This document shows positions 9,688 through 19,092 of a stretch of 42,001 bases of DNA, in pieces. The notes beneath the pieces are model-generated. The model was given only the letters and a program-made list of their open reading frames with translations. It did no database searches and was not told where the DNA came from. Numbering within the stretch: position 1 is the first letter of the stretch; every line of letters starts with the position of its first letter. This DNA comes from Actinomycetes bacterium (GTDB lineage Bacteria; Actinomycetota; Aquicultoria; CAJVYJ01; JAUVQD01), in NCBI GenBank assembly GCA_030610765.1, contig JAUWRD010000004.1, forward strand, positions 1 to 42,001, given 5' to 3'. Both the position numbers and the translations under genes were made by a program.

Positions 9688-9858
9688 AAATACCTTTAAG
9701 AAGGAACGATTAACGTCATTAATAATAATAGGCGAGAGCCAATTTGACAATGGTTTCGACCGACAATGGTCAATAACAGGCGTTTTGGGTTCCATTGGAC
9801 AGGTGAACGGCGCATCCTATTTTTTGTGTTTCAAAGAAATAACGGAATTAGCCATAAA

Positions 9859-9890
9859 ACCTTTGACAAAGGTACCTGTTCGTATATACC
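9859..9890 (+). promoter_or_regulatory. Putative sigma70-type promoter with overlapping palindrome upstream of the glutamate synthase operon
   Basis: TTGACA (9863-9868), 16 nt spacer, TATACC (9885-9890). ACCTTT-GAC-AAAGGT inverted repeat (9859-9873) overlaps the -35. Confidence 0.5.
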
Positions 9891-9943
9891 ATTTAATGTC
9901 ACATTTTACAAAAATAGTCGTATTTGTTGAGGTGAAGACAAGT

Positions 9944-11053
9944 TTGTGCCGCTTAAGCGCGATAACATCAGATAGTTACTTCTCCCCGATGGAGAATATT
10001 TTGGCACTCGAGACGATGAAAGAAGGCCACGATGGGTCGGGTCTCGGGCTTATGCTAAAAGATTTAGGGGGAGTCTTTGCCGATTTTAAAGATTACCCGA
10101 TTTTGTCTTGCATCTGTTCCGACAAAGGCCTGGATATGCTTGATGAGTATATGACTCAGCTCGGATTTGAGACAAAATTTAGCTGGTCGCCCTCGATAAA
10201 GACAGGAATCGGTATAAAGCCGCGCGATCACTATATTGCTAGAGCATATGATTACCCGAGCGCGGTGAAGGGGCTGGACTGGCGCGCCAAGGAAGAGGTG
10301 CTAACCCAAACGCGATTGGATTTGCGTCGTTTGGGTGAGGAAGATGAGTCTATTTTTGCTTTTTCTTTCTACCCCGATGTACTGGCATTAAAGGAAGTCG
10401 GAGACCCTCTTCAGCTCGGAGAATTTTTCAGCTTAGGTAATGGCCAACTTGAAGCTCGTCAGATAATCGCGCAAGGCAGGCAAAATACCAACTATGATAT
10501 TTATCTCTATGCTTGCCACCCGTTTTTTATTCAAGGCTACGCGACGATGACAAACGGTGAAAACACGGCGTTTGTGCCGATAAAAGAGTTCTTAACTGGA
10601 CTAAAAAACCCGGCCTATCGGGGTTATAACAGTGACAGTGAGGTCTTTGCGCATATTTTGCACTATGTTGACAGGACCCTAGGGTATCCACTCACATACT
10701 ATAAAGACGTGATTACTCCGCTAAGCAATGTCGAAATAGACGGGCGTGCTGACGCCAAGGCGCTAGCTCTCATCAAGCGCTCACTTCGGCCGTTATGTAT
10801 TGATGGACCAAACGCTGTTGTCGGCTTCACGCCTGACGGGACTGTTTTTATGGTTCAGGATGCAAAGAAATTGCGCCCGGGTGTTGTTGGGGGACGTTCT
10901 GGAAAGTACGGCCTCATGTCAGAAGAATGCGGGCTAGATAGTGTTTTGCCCGAACGCGACCGCGACAAGGATATCTTTCCCATGAAGTACGACATGGTGA
11001 TAGTTCCCCCGGGCGCGTCGGAGGTGATCGTATGGAATCAACTTCAGGGATAA
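9944..11053 (+). CDS. Glutamate synthase class II glutamine amidotransferase domain subunit (split GltB domain 1)
   Basis: TTG start immediately followed by TGC gives M-C-R-L-S-A, the N-terminal Cys expected of class II GATases. SD GAGGTGA lies upstream. Contains MKEGHDGSGLGLMLKDLGG and LYACHPFFIQGYATMTNGENTAF. Confidence 0.85.
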   Translation: MCRLSAITSDSYFSPMENILALETMKEGHDGSGLGLMLKDLGGVFADFKDYPILSCICSDKGLDMLDEYMTQLGFETKFSWSPSIKTGIGIKPRDHYIARAYDYPSAVKGLDWRAKEEVLTQTRLDLRRLGEEDESIFAFSFYPDVLALKEVGDPLQLGEFFSLGNGQLEARQIIAQGRQNTNYDIYLYACHPFFIQGYATMTNGENTAFVPIKEFLTGLKNPAYRGYNSDSEVFAHILHYVDRTLGYPLTYYKDVITPLSNVEIDGRADAKALALIKRSLRPLCIDGPNAVVGFTPDGTVFMVQDAKKLRPGVVGGRSGKYGLMSEECGLDSVLPERDRDKDIFPMKYDMVIVPPGASEVIVWNQLQG

Positions 11054-12690
11054 ACGAAAGCAACGAGCTTTCCCTGGCGGAATTCCCCTATATTATTCGT
11101 TGGCGCGAAGATCGCTGTACTCGCTGTGGAAAGTGTACCGCGGTATGTCCAACAAGGGCGATTGAGCCTACTGTTTTTCTCCAAAGACGAGCTTTTTCCA
11201 AGGGAGAAGGTCCAAATCCGGAAGTGACCAGAGAAGTCATGCAGGGCGTGCAGCAAATAAATGATCTTGAGAGGTATTGCACGGGCTGTGCCACGTGTTC
11301 CTTTGTTTGCCCAAACGTGGCCATAGAGCCTGAATATAACCCACACCATAAGTTTCTTTTCTTTAAAAACAAGGGCGGTGTTCCCTACAAGCGGGGAGGC
11401 CGTCGGAACGATCCCGGCGTCTCAACGGTTGATCAGCTAAAGTTTTCTAGAATCTCAATGCTGACCGACCCTGCGCTGGACGCTGCTCGTCATGAGTTTT
11501 ATGTGCGCACGCTTTTGGGCCGGGTCATGCCGGCGGAAGATTTGCCGTTAAAAACCGTTGACGACAAGCTCATGTTGTCCGGGCCAAGCACTTTTATACC
11601 GCCCGTCCGGGAAATATTTCCGATCCGTATCGGCAGCATGTCGATTGGCGCTCTCTCTCCCAATATGTGGGAAGGCCTGGCCATGGGCATCACTTATCTA
11701 AACGAGGTCGAAGGTATTCCCGTCGCTATGGCGACTGGCGAAGGCGGTATGCCGCCGAGATTACTGAAATCTCGATTTTTGAAATATTTCATACTTCAAA
11801 TAGCTTCCGGATATTTCGGTTGGGACGAGATCATTCATGCCTTGCCGCACATGCAGGAAGACCCATTGGCGATTGAAATAAAATATGGCCAGGGAGCAAA
11901 GCCTGGTGACGGGGGCCTCCTGATGGCCTACAAGGTTCTAAATCTGATTGCTGAAATTCGCGGTGTGCCCAAGTATGTTGATCTCGCGTCACCGCCTACG
12001 CATCAAACAAAATACTCAATCGAAGAAGCGGTGGCTAAGATGATTCAATCTATGTCCATGGCTTGGGGTTTTCGCGTACCTGTCTATCCGAAAATTTCCG
12101 GCACTAAAACCGCTACTGCTGTTTTAAATAACTTGGTTAGAAACCCATATGCGGCTGCTCTTTGTATAGACGGGGAAGACGGCGGCACTGGGGCCGCTTA
12201 CAATGTGTCGCTTGATAAGATGGGTCACCCCATCGTTTCAAATATTCGTGATTGTTACTTGGATTTAGTCGCTCAGGGAAAACAAAACGAGTTGCCCTTG
12301 ATTGCGGCCGGAGGCATGGGAAAAACAGGAAACTTGGCGGCTAACGCAGCCGCTATGATCATGCTTGGAGCCTCGGCGGTTGATACCGGCAAATATATTA
12401 TGCAGGCGGCGGCTGGATGCTTGGGTGACGAGTATAATCGGTGCAATATTTGTAATACGGGGCGGTGCCCTCGAGGGATCACAACGCAAGATCCTAAGCT
12501 CTATCGACGATTAGACCCTGACAAGGTTGCCGAGCGCATCGTGGATATATTTGTTTCAGCGAATGTAGAGTTAAAGAAGATTTTTGCTCCGATGGGCCGA
12601 AGCACCCAATTACCGATTGGTATGTCTGATGGTCTAAGTGTCAGCAATAAGGAAACTGCTGAGCGGCTCAAAATTACTTACGCCGTCTAG
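11032..12690 (+). CDS. Glutamate synthase FMN-binding domain protein with N-terminal 2x[4Fe-4S] ferredoxin domain
   Basis: CTRCGKCTAVCP and CTGCATCSFVCP ferredoxin motifs. FMN/synthase domain IKYGQGAKPGDGGLLM, DGEDGGTGAAYN, CNICNTGRCPRGI. Confidence 0.93.
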   Translation: MESTSGINESNELSLAEFPYIIRWREDRCTRCGKCTAVCPTRAIEPTVFLQRRAFSKGEGPNPEVTREVMQGVQQINDLERYCTGCATCSFVCPNVAIEPEYNPHHKFLFFKNKGGVPYKRGGRRNDPGVSTVDQLKFSRISMLTDPALDAARHEFYVRTLLGRVMPAEDLPLKTVDDKLMLSGPSTFIPPVREIFPIRIGSMSIGALSPNMWEGLAMGITYLNEVEGIPVAMATGEGGMPPRLLKSRFLKYFILQIASGYFGWDEIIHALPHMQEDPLAIEIKYGQGAKPGDGGLLMAYKVLNLIAEIRGVPKYVDLASPPTHQTKYSIEEAVAKMIQSMSMAWGFRVPVYPKISGTKTATAVLNNLVRNPYAAALCIDGEDGGTGAAYNVSLDKMGHPIVSNIRDCYLDLVAQGKQNELPLIAAGGMGKTGNLAANAAAMIMLGASAVDTGKYIMQAAAGCLGDEYNRCNICNTGRCPRGITTQDPKLYRRLDPDKVAERIVDIFVSANVELKKIFAPMGRSTQLPIGMSDGLSVSNKETAERLKITYAV

Positions 12691-12705
12691 TTGGAATTGT
12701 GAGTT

Positions 12706-15045
12706 ATGTCTAATAAAAAACAATTGATTATACAGGGAAAAAAGGACGGAAAAAGAGTCTCTTCGCAAGCTCTTGAAGCGCTCGTTCAGGCTGCCGTAAA
12801 GAATAATGCCGGCAATTTGAAGATCATAGCCGACGGTCAACAAGGCGTTGGCGGCCGCATATGGCCAGACCTGGGACCGGTAGATATTGAGATTGATGGG
12901 CCCATTGGCCAACGAGTCGGATGTATGGGTATGGCCGGCACTTCAATTTTAGTCAACGGCAGCGCTTCCGACGATGTCGGTTGGATAAATTGCGGGGCCA
13001 AAATCACAGTGCTTGGCGACGTTACGAACGGCGCACACAATGCTGGAGCCCAAGGTCTTTTGTATGTTCAAGGATCAGGTGGCGCGCGTTGCGACACAAT
13101 GACCAAAAGAAACCCACGCTTTGCGCCACTGCAGTCCTGGTATTTTCGAAATGTTGGTGATTCTTTCGCCGAGTTTAAAGCTGGCGGGATAGCGATTGTC
13201 TGCGGAGTCGATTCGCGAAATCCAGAAAATATTTTGGGCTACCGTCCTTGCGTCGGCATGGTCGGCGGGACGATTTATTTTCGCGGTCCAATACAAGGAT
13301 ATAGTGAAGCGGACGTCAACTTGGAAGAATTAACTTCGCAAGACTGGGAATGGCTAACCGAGAATATGAAGCCCTACCTTCGAGCTATCGATAGAGAGTC
13401 ATTTTACGAAGAGCTGACAAAAACCATTGGTGATTGGCGCAAACTGATACCCTTTACACCTGAGGAAAAAGCTGAGAGAAATGAAACAGTAGATAGGGAG
13501 TTCAGTTCTTGGCGCGAAGGGGTTTGGGAGAAAGAAGTCGGGCCGGCCGGGATTTTTGGGGAGTATCTAGACCACGACAGATCGATTGTAGAGTTTGTTC
13601 CTGCCGGTGAAAACCGGCGTTTTAAACCGGTTTGGAACAATAACCAATATTTGCCTCCATGTGCTTGGGCTTGTCCTTCTGATATCCCATCTCAGGAAAG
13701 AGCGAGCTTGATCAGGCAGGATCGATATGAAGAGGCCCTGGCCCTTGTCTTAAAATATAGCCCTTTTCCTGGTACTGTTTGTGGCACGGTCTGCCCCAAT
13801 CTTTGCATGGACGCCTGTACTCGGGGGCAACTAGATAAACCCCTGGATATCAAATCATTGGGCCGCTTGAGCCTGGAAACGCCGGCGCCAAAGAAGGCCA
13901 AGCCGACGGGGAGAAAAGTGGCGATAGTTGGAGGCGGGCCTGGTGGTCTTTCGGCCGCCTGGCAGCTGTCACTAAAGGGGCATGAGGTTGATGTGTATGA
14001 AGCGGACGGGGTCCTTGGTGGAAAGCTGGAGCTTTGTATTCCAAGAGATCGTCTCCCGCAAGAGGTTTTACACAAAGAGATCTCTCGTTTTGAGGAACTC
14101 GGGGTCGGTGTTCATTTAAATACACAGGTTGACAAGAATCTCTTCAAAAAACTATATGACGATCACGACATTGTTTTAATCGCGGTCGGCGCTCATACGC
14201 CGAGAAAACTGCCGTTTTCCGGCTCCGAAGATACTGTCGGAGGGGTCGATTTTTTAAAGGATATAAATCGAGGGCATCCACCGGACTTGGCTGGTCAAGA
14301 CATCGTGGTGATTGGCGCGGGGAACGTGGGGATGGATATATCAGCACAAGCCTTTGTTTGCGGAGCCAAGTCGGTAACAGCAGTTGACGTTCAACCTCCC
14401 GCGAGTTTTGGAGTCGAACGCGAAGCCGCTGAAGCACTGGGGACGCAAATCCTGTGGCCCAAAATCACCAAGAGTTTTAATTTGAAAAATAGAGAGGTCA
14501 ACTTTGAAGACGGGACATCTCTTCCCGCTGACAAGGTGTTTATTTCTATAGGCGAGTCGCCGGAGTTAGATTTTCTACCGCCTGAAGTGGATACCTCGCG
14601 AGGCTTGATTAAGGTTAGCATGATACAACAAACGAGCGATGTGAAGGTTTTCGCTGTTGGCGACGCTACCGGTCCTGGTCTAGTAACTCACGCAATTGGC
14701 GCCGGTCGTCGGGCGGCAGAGGTCATTCACGCTCAAATGATGGATTATGATTATGTGCCGGAAGCCAAGGCGGTTATTCCTTATGATCGAATTAAGACAG
14801 CCTACTATGAGGCCGAGGCCGTTGAGGAGTTTGATTCTACGTCCGAAGCCAATCGCTGCTTATCATGCGGCTCTTGCCGCGATTGCGGAATGTGCGTCTA
14901 TGTCTGCTATTGGGGAGCGATATCGCGGGTCGACGGGCCAGGCAACAATTGGTCCTATGTTGTCGATGAAGAAAAGTGTATTGGCTGTGGTTTCTGCGCC
15001 GGTACTTGCCCTTGTGGTGTGTGGGAAATGGATAAAAATCTTTAG
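12706..15045 (+). CDS. Fusion protein: GXGXG (GltB C-terminal) domain, GltD-like FAD/NAD(P) oxidoreductase, C-terminal ferredoxin
   Basis: N-terminal GXGXG domain (MGMAGTSILVNGSASDDVGWINCGAKITVLGDVTNGAHNAGAQG). CAWACPSDIP...CGTVCPNLCMDAC Fe-S domain. VAIVGGGPGGLSAAWQL dinucleotide fold. C-terminal CLSCGSCRDCGMCVYVC and CIGCGFCAGTCPCG. Confidence 0.93.
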   Translation: MSNKKQLIIQGKKDGKRVSSQALEALVQAAVKNNAGNLKIIADGQQGVGGRIWPDLGPVDIEIDGPIGQRVGCMGMAGTSILVNGSASDDVGWINCGAKITVLGDVTNGAHNAGAQGLLYVQGSGGARCDTMTKRNPRFAPLQSWYFRNVGDSFAEFKAGGIAIVCGVDSRNPENILGYRPCVGMVGGTIYFRGPIQGYSEADVNLEELTSQDWEWLTENMKPYLRAIDRESFYEELTKTIGDWRKLIPFTPEEKAERNETVDREFSSWREGVWEKEVGPAGIFGEYLDHDRSIVEFVPAGENRRFKPVWNNNQYLPPCAWACPSDIPSQERASLIRQDRYEEALALVLKYSPFPGTVCGTVCPNLCMDACTRGQLDKPLDIKSLGRLSLETPAPKKAKPTGRKVAIVGGGPGGLSAAWQLSLKGHEVDVYEADGVLGGKLELCIPRDRLPQEVLHKEISRFEELGVGVHLNTQVDKNLFKKLYDDHDIVLIAVGAHTPRKLPFSGSEDTVGGVDFLKDINRGHPPDLAGQDIVVIGAGNVGMDISAQAFVCGAKSVTAVDVQPPASFGVEREAAEALGTQILWPKITKSFNLKNREVNFEDGTSLPADKVFISIGESPELDFLPPEVDTSRGLIKVSMIQQTSDVKVFAVGDATGPGLVTHAIGAGRRAAEVIHAQMMDYDYVPEAKAVIPYDRIKTAYYEAEAVEEFDSTSEANRCLSCGSCRDCGMCVYVCYWGAISRVDGPGNNWSYVVDEEKCIGCGFCAGTCPCGVWEMDKNL

Positions 15046-15111
15046 TTCTTCGGAATAGGGTACAACCTCCTTAGTCTGATCAGAAGTTTCGATCATTTAA
15101 ATTGGAGGAAT

Positions 15112-17361
15112 ATGGCCAAATCCGGACCAAACCCGAAATCAAGCCCGCAACCTCTCACCCGTGATGTTGAAATGAACACATTGAGCCGAATAATGGCAAA
15201 AGTCGGGCAGCATATTGAGCTCGACAGTGTTTTTGAGACAGCCCTTAGGGAGCTTTGCTCAGCTTTTGGCCTTGACGCGGGATGCTTGTATATCTTCGAT
15301 GAGTCAGCTAGAGAATTAAAACTCAAAGCTCAGATAGGTGTCGACAGCGCTTTTCTGGAAGAGCGAAAAACTTTGAAATTTGGTGAGGGCTGTGCGGGCA
15401 CGGCGTTAGTGACCAAAGAAGTTTTTGCGCCCACAAAGACCGAAACTCGTTTTATTTGCAAAGCAGAAAAAGATTTCATGGGTCAAAGTTGCTTAGCGGC
15501 TATTCCAATCTTAAGTGAGAACAAAGTCTTAGGGGTTCTCGAGCTTTTCGGGCCTGCTTCAAGGCGTATTACCTCTCAGGAATCAGAGCTCGTTGAGATC
15601 ATAAGCAAACAATTGGCGATCGCGATAACTAATGCTTCGACCTATAGGGATTTGCGGTTTGCCCTGGAAAATACAAAGAAACTGCTCAGGGCAACCGAGA
15701 CCACAACCGCTACTCTCGAGTTTCGCACGATACTCGAATATTTAGCGAAGTTGGCTTCAGAGTTAACCCGGGTTTCCAGGACCGCTATCGCCCTTTATGA
15801 TCAAAAGACAAAGGATATCGAGCTTGCCGTAACTCCGACGCCACTGGTTGATTTTGAGAACAGACGATCGCCTGCTGGTCCGTTCCTGCAAAAGATACTT
15901 GAGATCGGACAAACTGTCGCTGTCTATGATCTATCAGATCTTTCGGATGACGATCCAATGCCGATGGATAAAGAAAGCGTTAAGTCAATTTTGATTGTGC
16001 CGCTCAGGTTTGCCGGTCAGACGCTTGGAGTGCTCTACCTCGATGAGCCAAACACAAACCATGTATTCACGGCGTTTGAAATTGAGTTGGCTGAAGGTAT
16101 TGCCAGGCATGCGGCGGGCGCGATTCAAAACACCAGAAGCCTTGAGTCAAATCAGAGAGCCTTGGCAAATGCTGAGGGACTGCTTCAAGCAGCTCAAATG
16201 ATCGCGACTATTTCAGATCCGGACCTGTTACTCAACCAGCTGGCGGGATTGGCGCCAAAGCTGATTGGGACGACCGGATCAACGATCTTATTATATGAGC
16301 ACACAACTGATGAAATACAGATTGCCGTTCCGCCGGATCGCCAGATTCCCAAAGACACAATCTGCAAAATTGGAGACGATCTTTTCGGTATGGTTTTTCA
16401 TCAGGGAAAAACAGTCGCAACAGGAGACCTCTCCACATTTCCCGAACCGCTTCGCGTATCAATGTTGCGAGATAACGTTGAGCAGGTTCTGCTCACTCCT
16501 ATGCATTACGGCGCTGAAGTTGTTGGGGCACTAATTTTATACGATGTTAATCGCCGACACGAGTTTACTCCGGAGGAGATGAGTTTGGCCGAGGCGATCG
16601 CGTACCATGCCGCTATTGGCGTAATCAATGCCCGGTCGTTTTCCGAACAGAGACGCATTGCCGAGACGCTTCAGCAAAGTTTTATCCCAACCCACCCTCC
16701 TGAAATACCTGGTCTGGAATTTGGATTTGACTATCGCGCTGCCTCAGAATACGCGTTTGTCGGTGGTGATTTTTATGACTTTCTCGAAATTGACGATCAG
16801 CTTGGGGTCTATATGGGTGATGTCTGCGGCCATGGGATAGAGGCAACTTCAATTGCGGCGATGGTGAAGAGCACACTTAGGGCTTTTGCTTTTGAACATA
16901 AAAGTACTCCCGTTTCTATCGTGAAAAAAACAAACAAAGTAGTTACCAAGCAGATACTGGACCACCAATTCATCACGCTAAACTACGGGGTCTTGGATCT
17001 GAGTAAACGTATTTACAAATACGTGAGCACCGGTCATCCGCCACCTCTTTTGATTCACCAAAAAACACGATTCCTAGATGTCATACCCCAAGTTCCACTT
17101 GGAATGGAGGAATCTACAGCTTACCGGCAGCAGACGGCCGTCTTGCCAAAAAACAGTTTTCTTCTCTTATACACAGACGGTTTGATCGAGGCGAGATTCG
17201 GCGACCAATTTTTCGGACTCCAAAGATTGCTCGAAGTAGCACGTGATTTTCGCGGCAGCGATCCTCAGGCGCTGGTCGATTTTATCTTGACGAAAGTAGA
17301 GGATTTTTCTGACTACACTTTGGCTGATGATATCGCTCTGCTAGCGATTCATGTCAAATAA
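15112..17361 (+). CDS. Multi-GAF domain SpoIIE/RsbU-type PPM serine phosphatase
   Basis: Three GAF-like repeats, then FIPTHPPEIPGLEFGFDYRAASEYAFVGGDFYDFLEIDD, MGDVCGHGIEA, STGHPPPLLI, LLLYTDGLIEAR. ATG preceded by GGAGG. Confidence 0.93.
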   Translation: MAKSGPNPKSSPQPLTRDVEMNTLSRIMAKVGQHIELDSVFETALRELCSAFGLDAGCLYIFDESARELKLKAQIGVDSAFLEERKTLKFGEGCAGTALVTKEVFAPTKTETRFICKAEKDFMGQSCLAAIPILSENKVLGVLELFGPASRRITSQESELVEIISKQLAIAITNASTYRDLRFALENTKKLLRATETTTATLEFRTILEYLAKLASELTRVSRTAIALYDQKTKDIELAVTPTPLVDFENRRSPAGPFLQKILEIGQTVAVYDLSDLSDDDPMPMDKESVKSILIVPLRFAGQTLGVLYLDEPNTNHVFTAFEIELAEGIARHAAGAIQNTRSLESNQRALANAEGLLQAAQMIATISDPDLLLNQLAGLAPKLIGTTGSTILLYEHTTDEIQIAVPPDRQIPKDTICKIGDDLFGMVFHQGKTVATGDLSTFPEPLRVSMLRDNVEQVLLTPMHYGAEVVGALILYDVNRRHEFTPEEMSLAEAIAYHAAIGVINARSFSEQRRIAETLQQSFIPTHPPEIPGLEFGFDYRAASEYAFVGGDFYDFLEIDDQLGVYMGDVCGHGIEATSIAAMVKSTLRAFAFEHKSTPVSIVKKTNKVVTKQILDHQFITLNYGVLDLSKRIYKYVSTGHPPPLLIHQKTRFLDVIPQVPLGMEESTAYRQQTAVLPKNSFLLLYTDGLIEARFGDQFFGLQRLLEVARDFRGSDPQALVDFILTKVEDFSDYTLADDIALLAIHVK

Positions 17362-17399
17362 CTGATATGAATTAAGTTCAAATCGGGTATCTATCCGTT

Positions 17400-19022
17400 A
17401 TGAGGATAGCGATTATTCATGGTTACTTGCTCTCTGGCACTGGTAGCAATATTTATGTGGCCAACCTGGCATCTAGTCTGGCTGAGCGCGGGCACGAAGT
17501 ATTTTTGTTCTGCCAGGAACCTGAACCGCAAAATTTTGATTTCATAAATGATTGCTATGATTTTGACGCCGACAACGCTCATTTCTTCAGGGTCTTTAAT
17601 TGTGATCAATGTGGAACCGGGAGAGTACATCTTTTTCGACCGCGCATAGGCGAATTGTTGCCGGTCTACGTTCTAGATGACTATGTTGGCTTCACGACCC
17701 GGGAGTTTCATCAGCTAGACGAAACAGAGCTGGCCAACTATGTTGATCGAACCTCCGCCGCGGTTTTGGCGGTCTATCGGTCTTTTCTTTTCGATCTCGT
17801 CCAAGCGCACCACCTAATTGCCTCGCCGGCGGTGGCGAGGAATGTTTCGGAGGAGGTCGGGGTGGCGTATCATGTCACTATTCATGGAAGTGCTCTAAAC
17901 TACAGCGTCAGACGATCGCAGAAACTCAAGGACCTCTCCATTTATGGTCTTGATCGCGCTGTTTCAGTCTCGGCTTCTAGCCATTTTCTCGGTAATCAGC
18001 TAAACGATTACTTAGTGGAGGCTGGCCATGAAAAAGTAGACGTAAACGTTGTCTATCCCGGCGTTGAGTTATCAATTTTTCGCCCTGAAAACAATAACAT
18101 CAACCATTTGCGGGACGATCTAAAAGAGCGCAAGGTATTTGGTAAAAGCGCGGGGTTAAAAGAAGCGTTAAATGCTGTCGTTTCCACTGGCAATCGCAAG
18201 CTCCTTGATGAAGAGCTGAGTTCACTTGCCGTTTATGAACGTCGAGCGCCTGATGGCGACTTGATAGACGTTTTGACTAAGATAGATTGGCGGAATGATC
18301 AAATAGTGGCGTTTGTCGGAAAATATTTGGCGGGAAAAGGACTTCACGCCTTAATATTGGCGGCCCCGATAATATTGAAAGAAGCACCAAATGCTCGTTT
18401 CCTGGCCTTAGGTTTCAGTGATCAAAGAGAAGTATTTGAGGCTCTATTGGCAGCGCTCGCGACTAACCAAGGGGATATAGTCGTTGATCTTGTGGAACGC
18501 CTGGAAAAAAGCATCTCACCCCAGGTCGGGCGATCCTTCATCGCCAACCTGATAAAAGAAGGTAATTTTGCAAACTATCTTGAGGGCGCAGCCGCTCAAA
18601 ACCTTGAAGAAAGATTTATTTTTACAGGCCCGCTAGATCACTTTGAGTTAGCAAAAATATTGGCGGCATCCAGTCTTTTTGTGGCTCCATCTATCTTTCC
18701 TGAGGCTTTTGGCATGGTGGCCGTTGAGGCCCTCGCCTCCGGGATCTATCCGATTGTTACGAATGCTTTTGGAATGGCCGAGATCGATCAAGAGATCAGG
18801 AAAAAGATGAGTGGTTACTTTATCAACCAGCCCAACCTAGGTCTCAATGACAGATTCGTTGTTTCCCTTGCGCAAAGTATCTTCGACACTCTGGCAAATG
18901 TGGACATCAAAGGGACGAAGTTTCGAGCGGCAGCGCATCAAATGGCGACTGACTTGTTTAGCTGGGACAGAGTCGCCGAAGACTACATTGAGATCTTCGA
19001 CCACGGACGAAAAACTGCTTAA
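17400..19022 (+). CDS. GT4-family glycosyltransferase (GT-B fold) with a long inter-domain insertion
   Basis: N-terminal HGYLLSGTGSNIYVANLASSLAERGHEV. C-terminal VGKYLAGKGLHALILAAPIIL and FVAPSIFPEAFGMVAVEALASGIYPIVTNAFGMAE. Confidence 0.88.
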   Translation: MRIAIIHGYLLSGTGSNIYVANLASSLAERGHEVFLFCQEPEPQNFDFINDCYDFDADNAHFFRVFNCDQCGTGRVHLFRPRIGELLPVYVLDDYVGFTTREFHQLDETELANYVDRTSAAVLAVYRSFLFDLVQAHHLIASPAVARNVSEEVGVAYHVTIHGSALNYSVRRSQKLKDLSIYGLDRAVSVSASSHFLGNQLNDYLVEAGHEKVDVNVVYPGVELSIFRPENNNINHLRDDLKERKVFGKSAGLKEALNAVVSTGNRKLLDEELSSLAVYERRAPDGDLIDVLTKIDWRNDQIVAFVGKYLAGKGLHALILAAPIILKEAPNARFLALGFSDQREVFEALLAALATNQGDIVVDLVERLEKSISPQVGRSFIANLIKEGNFANYLEGAAAQNLEERFIFTGPLDHFELAKILAASSLFVAPSIFPEAFGMVAVEALASGIYPIVTNAFGMAEIDQEIRKKMSGYFINQPNLGLNDRFVVSLAQSIFDTLANVDIKGTKFRAAAHQMATDLFSWDRVAEDYIEIFDHGRKTA

Positions 19023-19092
19023 GGATACTAAACTTTTCCTTTTCTCCTAAAATGAGCTAATCTTTGGTAGGCGAGTACTCGAGGTTCATAAA

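Noticed and set aside
9635-9943. N-terminal 103 codons of the ORF-track protein 9635..11053
   Set aside because: Overlaps the divergent HK gene and the likely promoter, and would bury the catalytic Cys. Treated as an ORF-caller extension.
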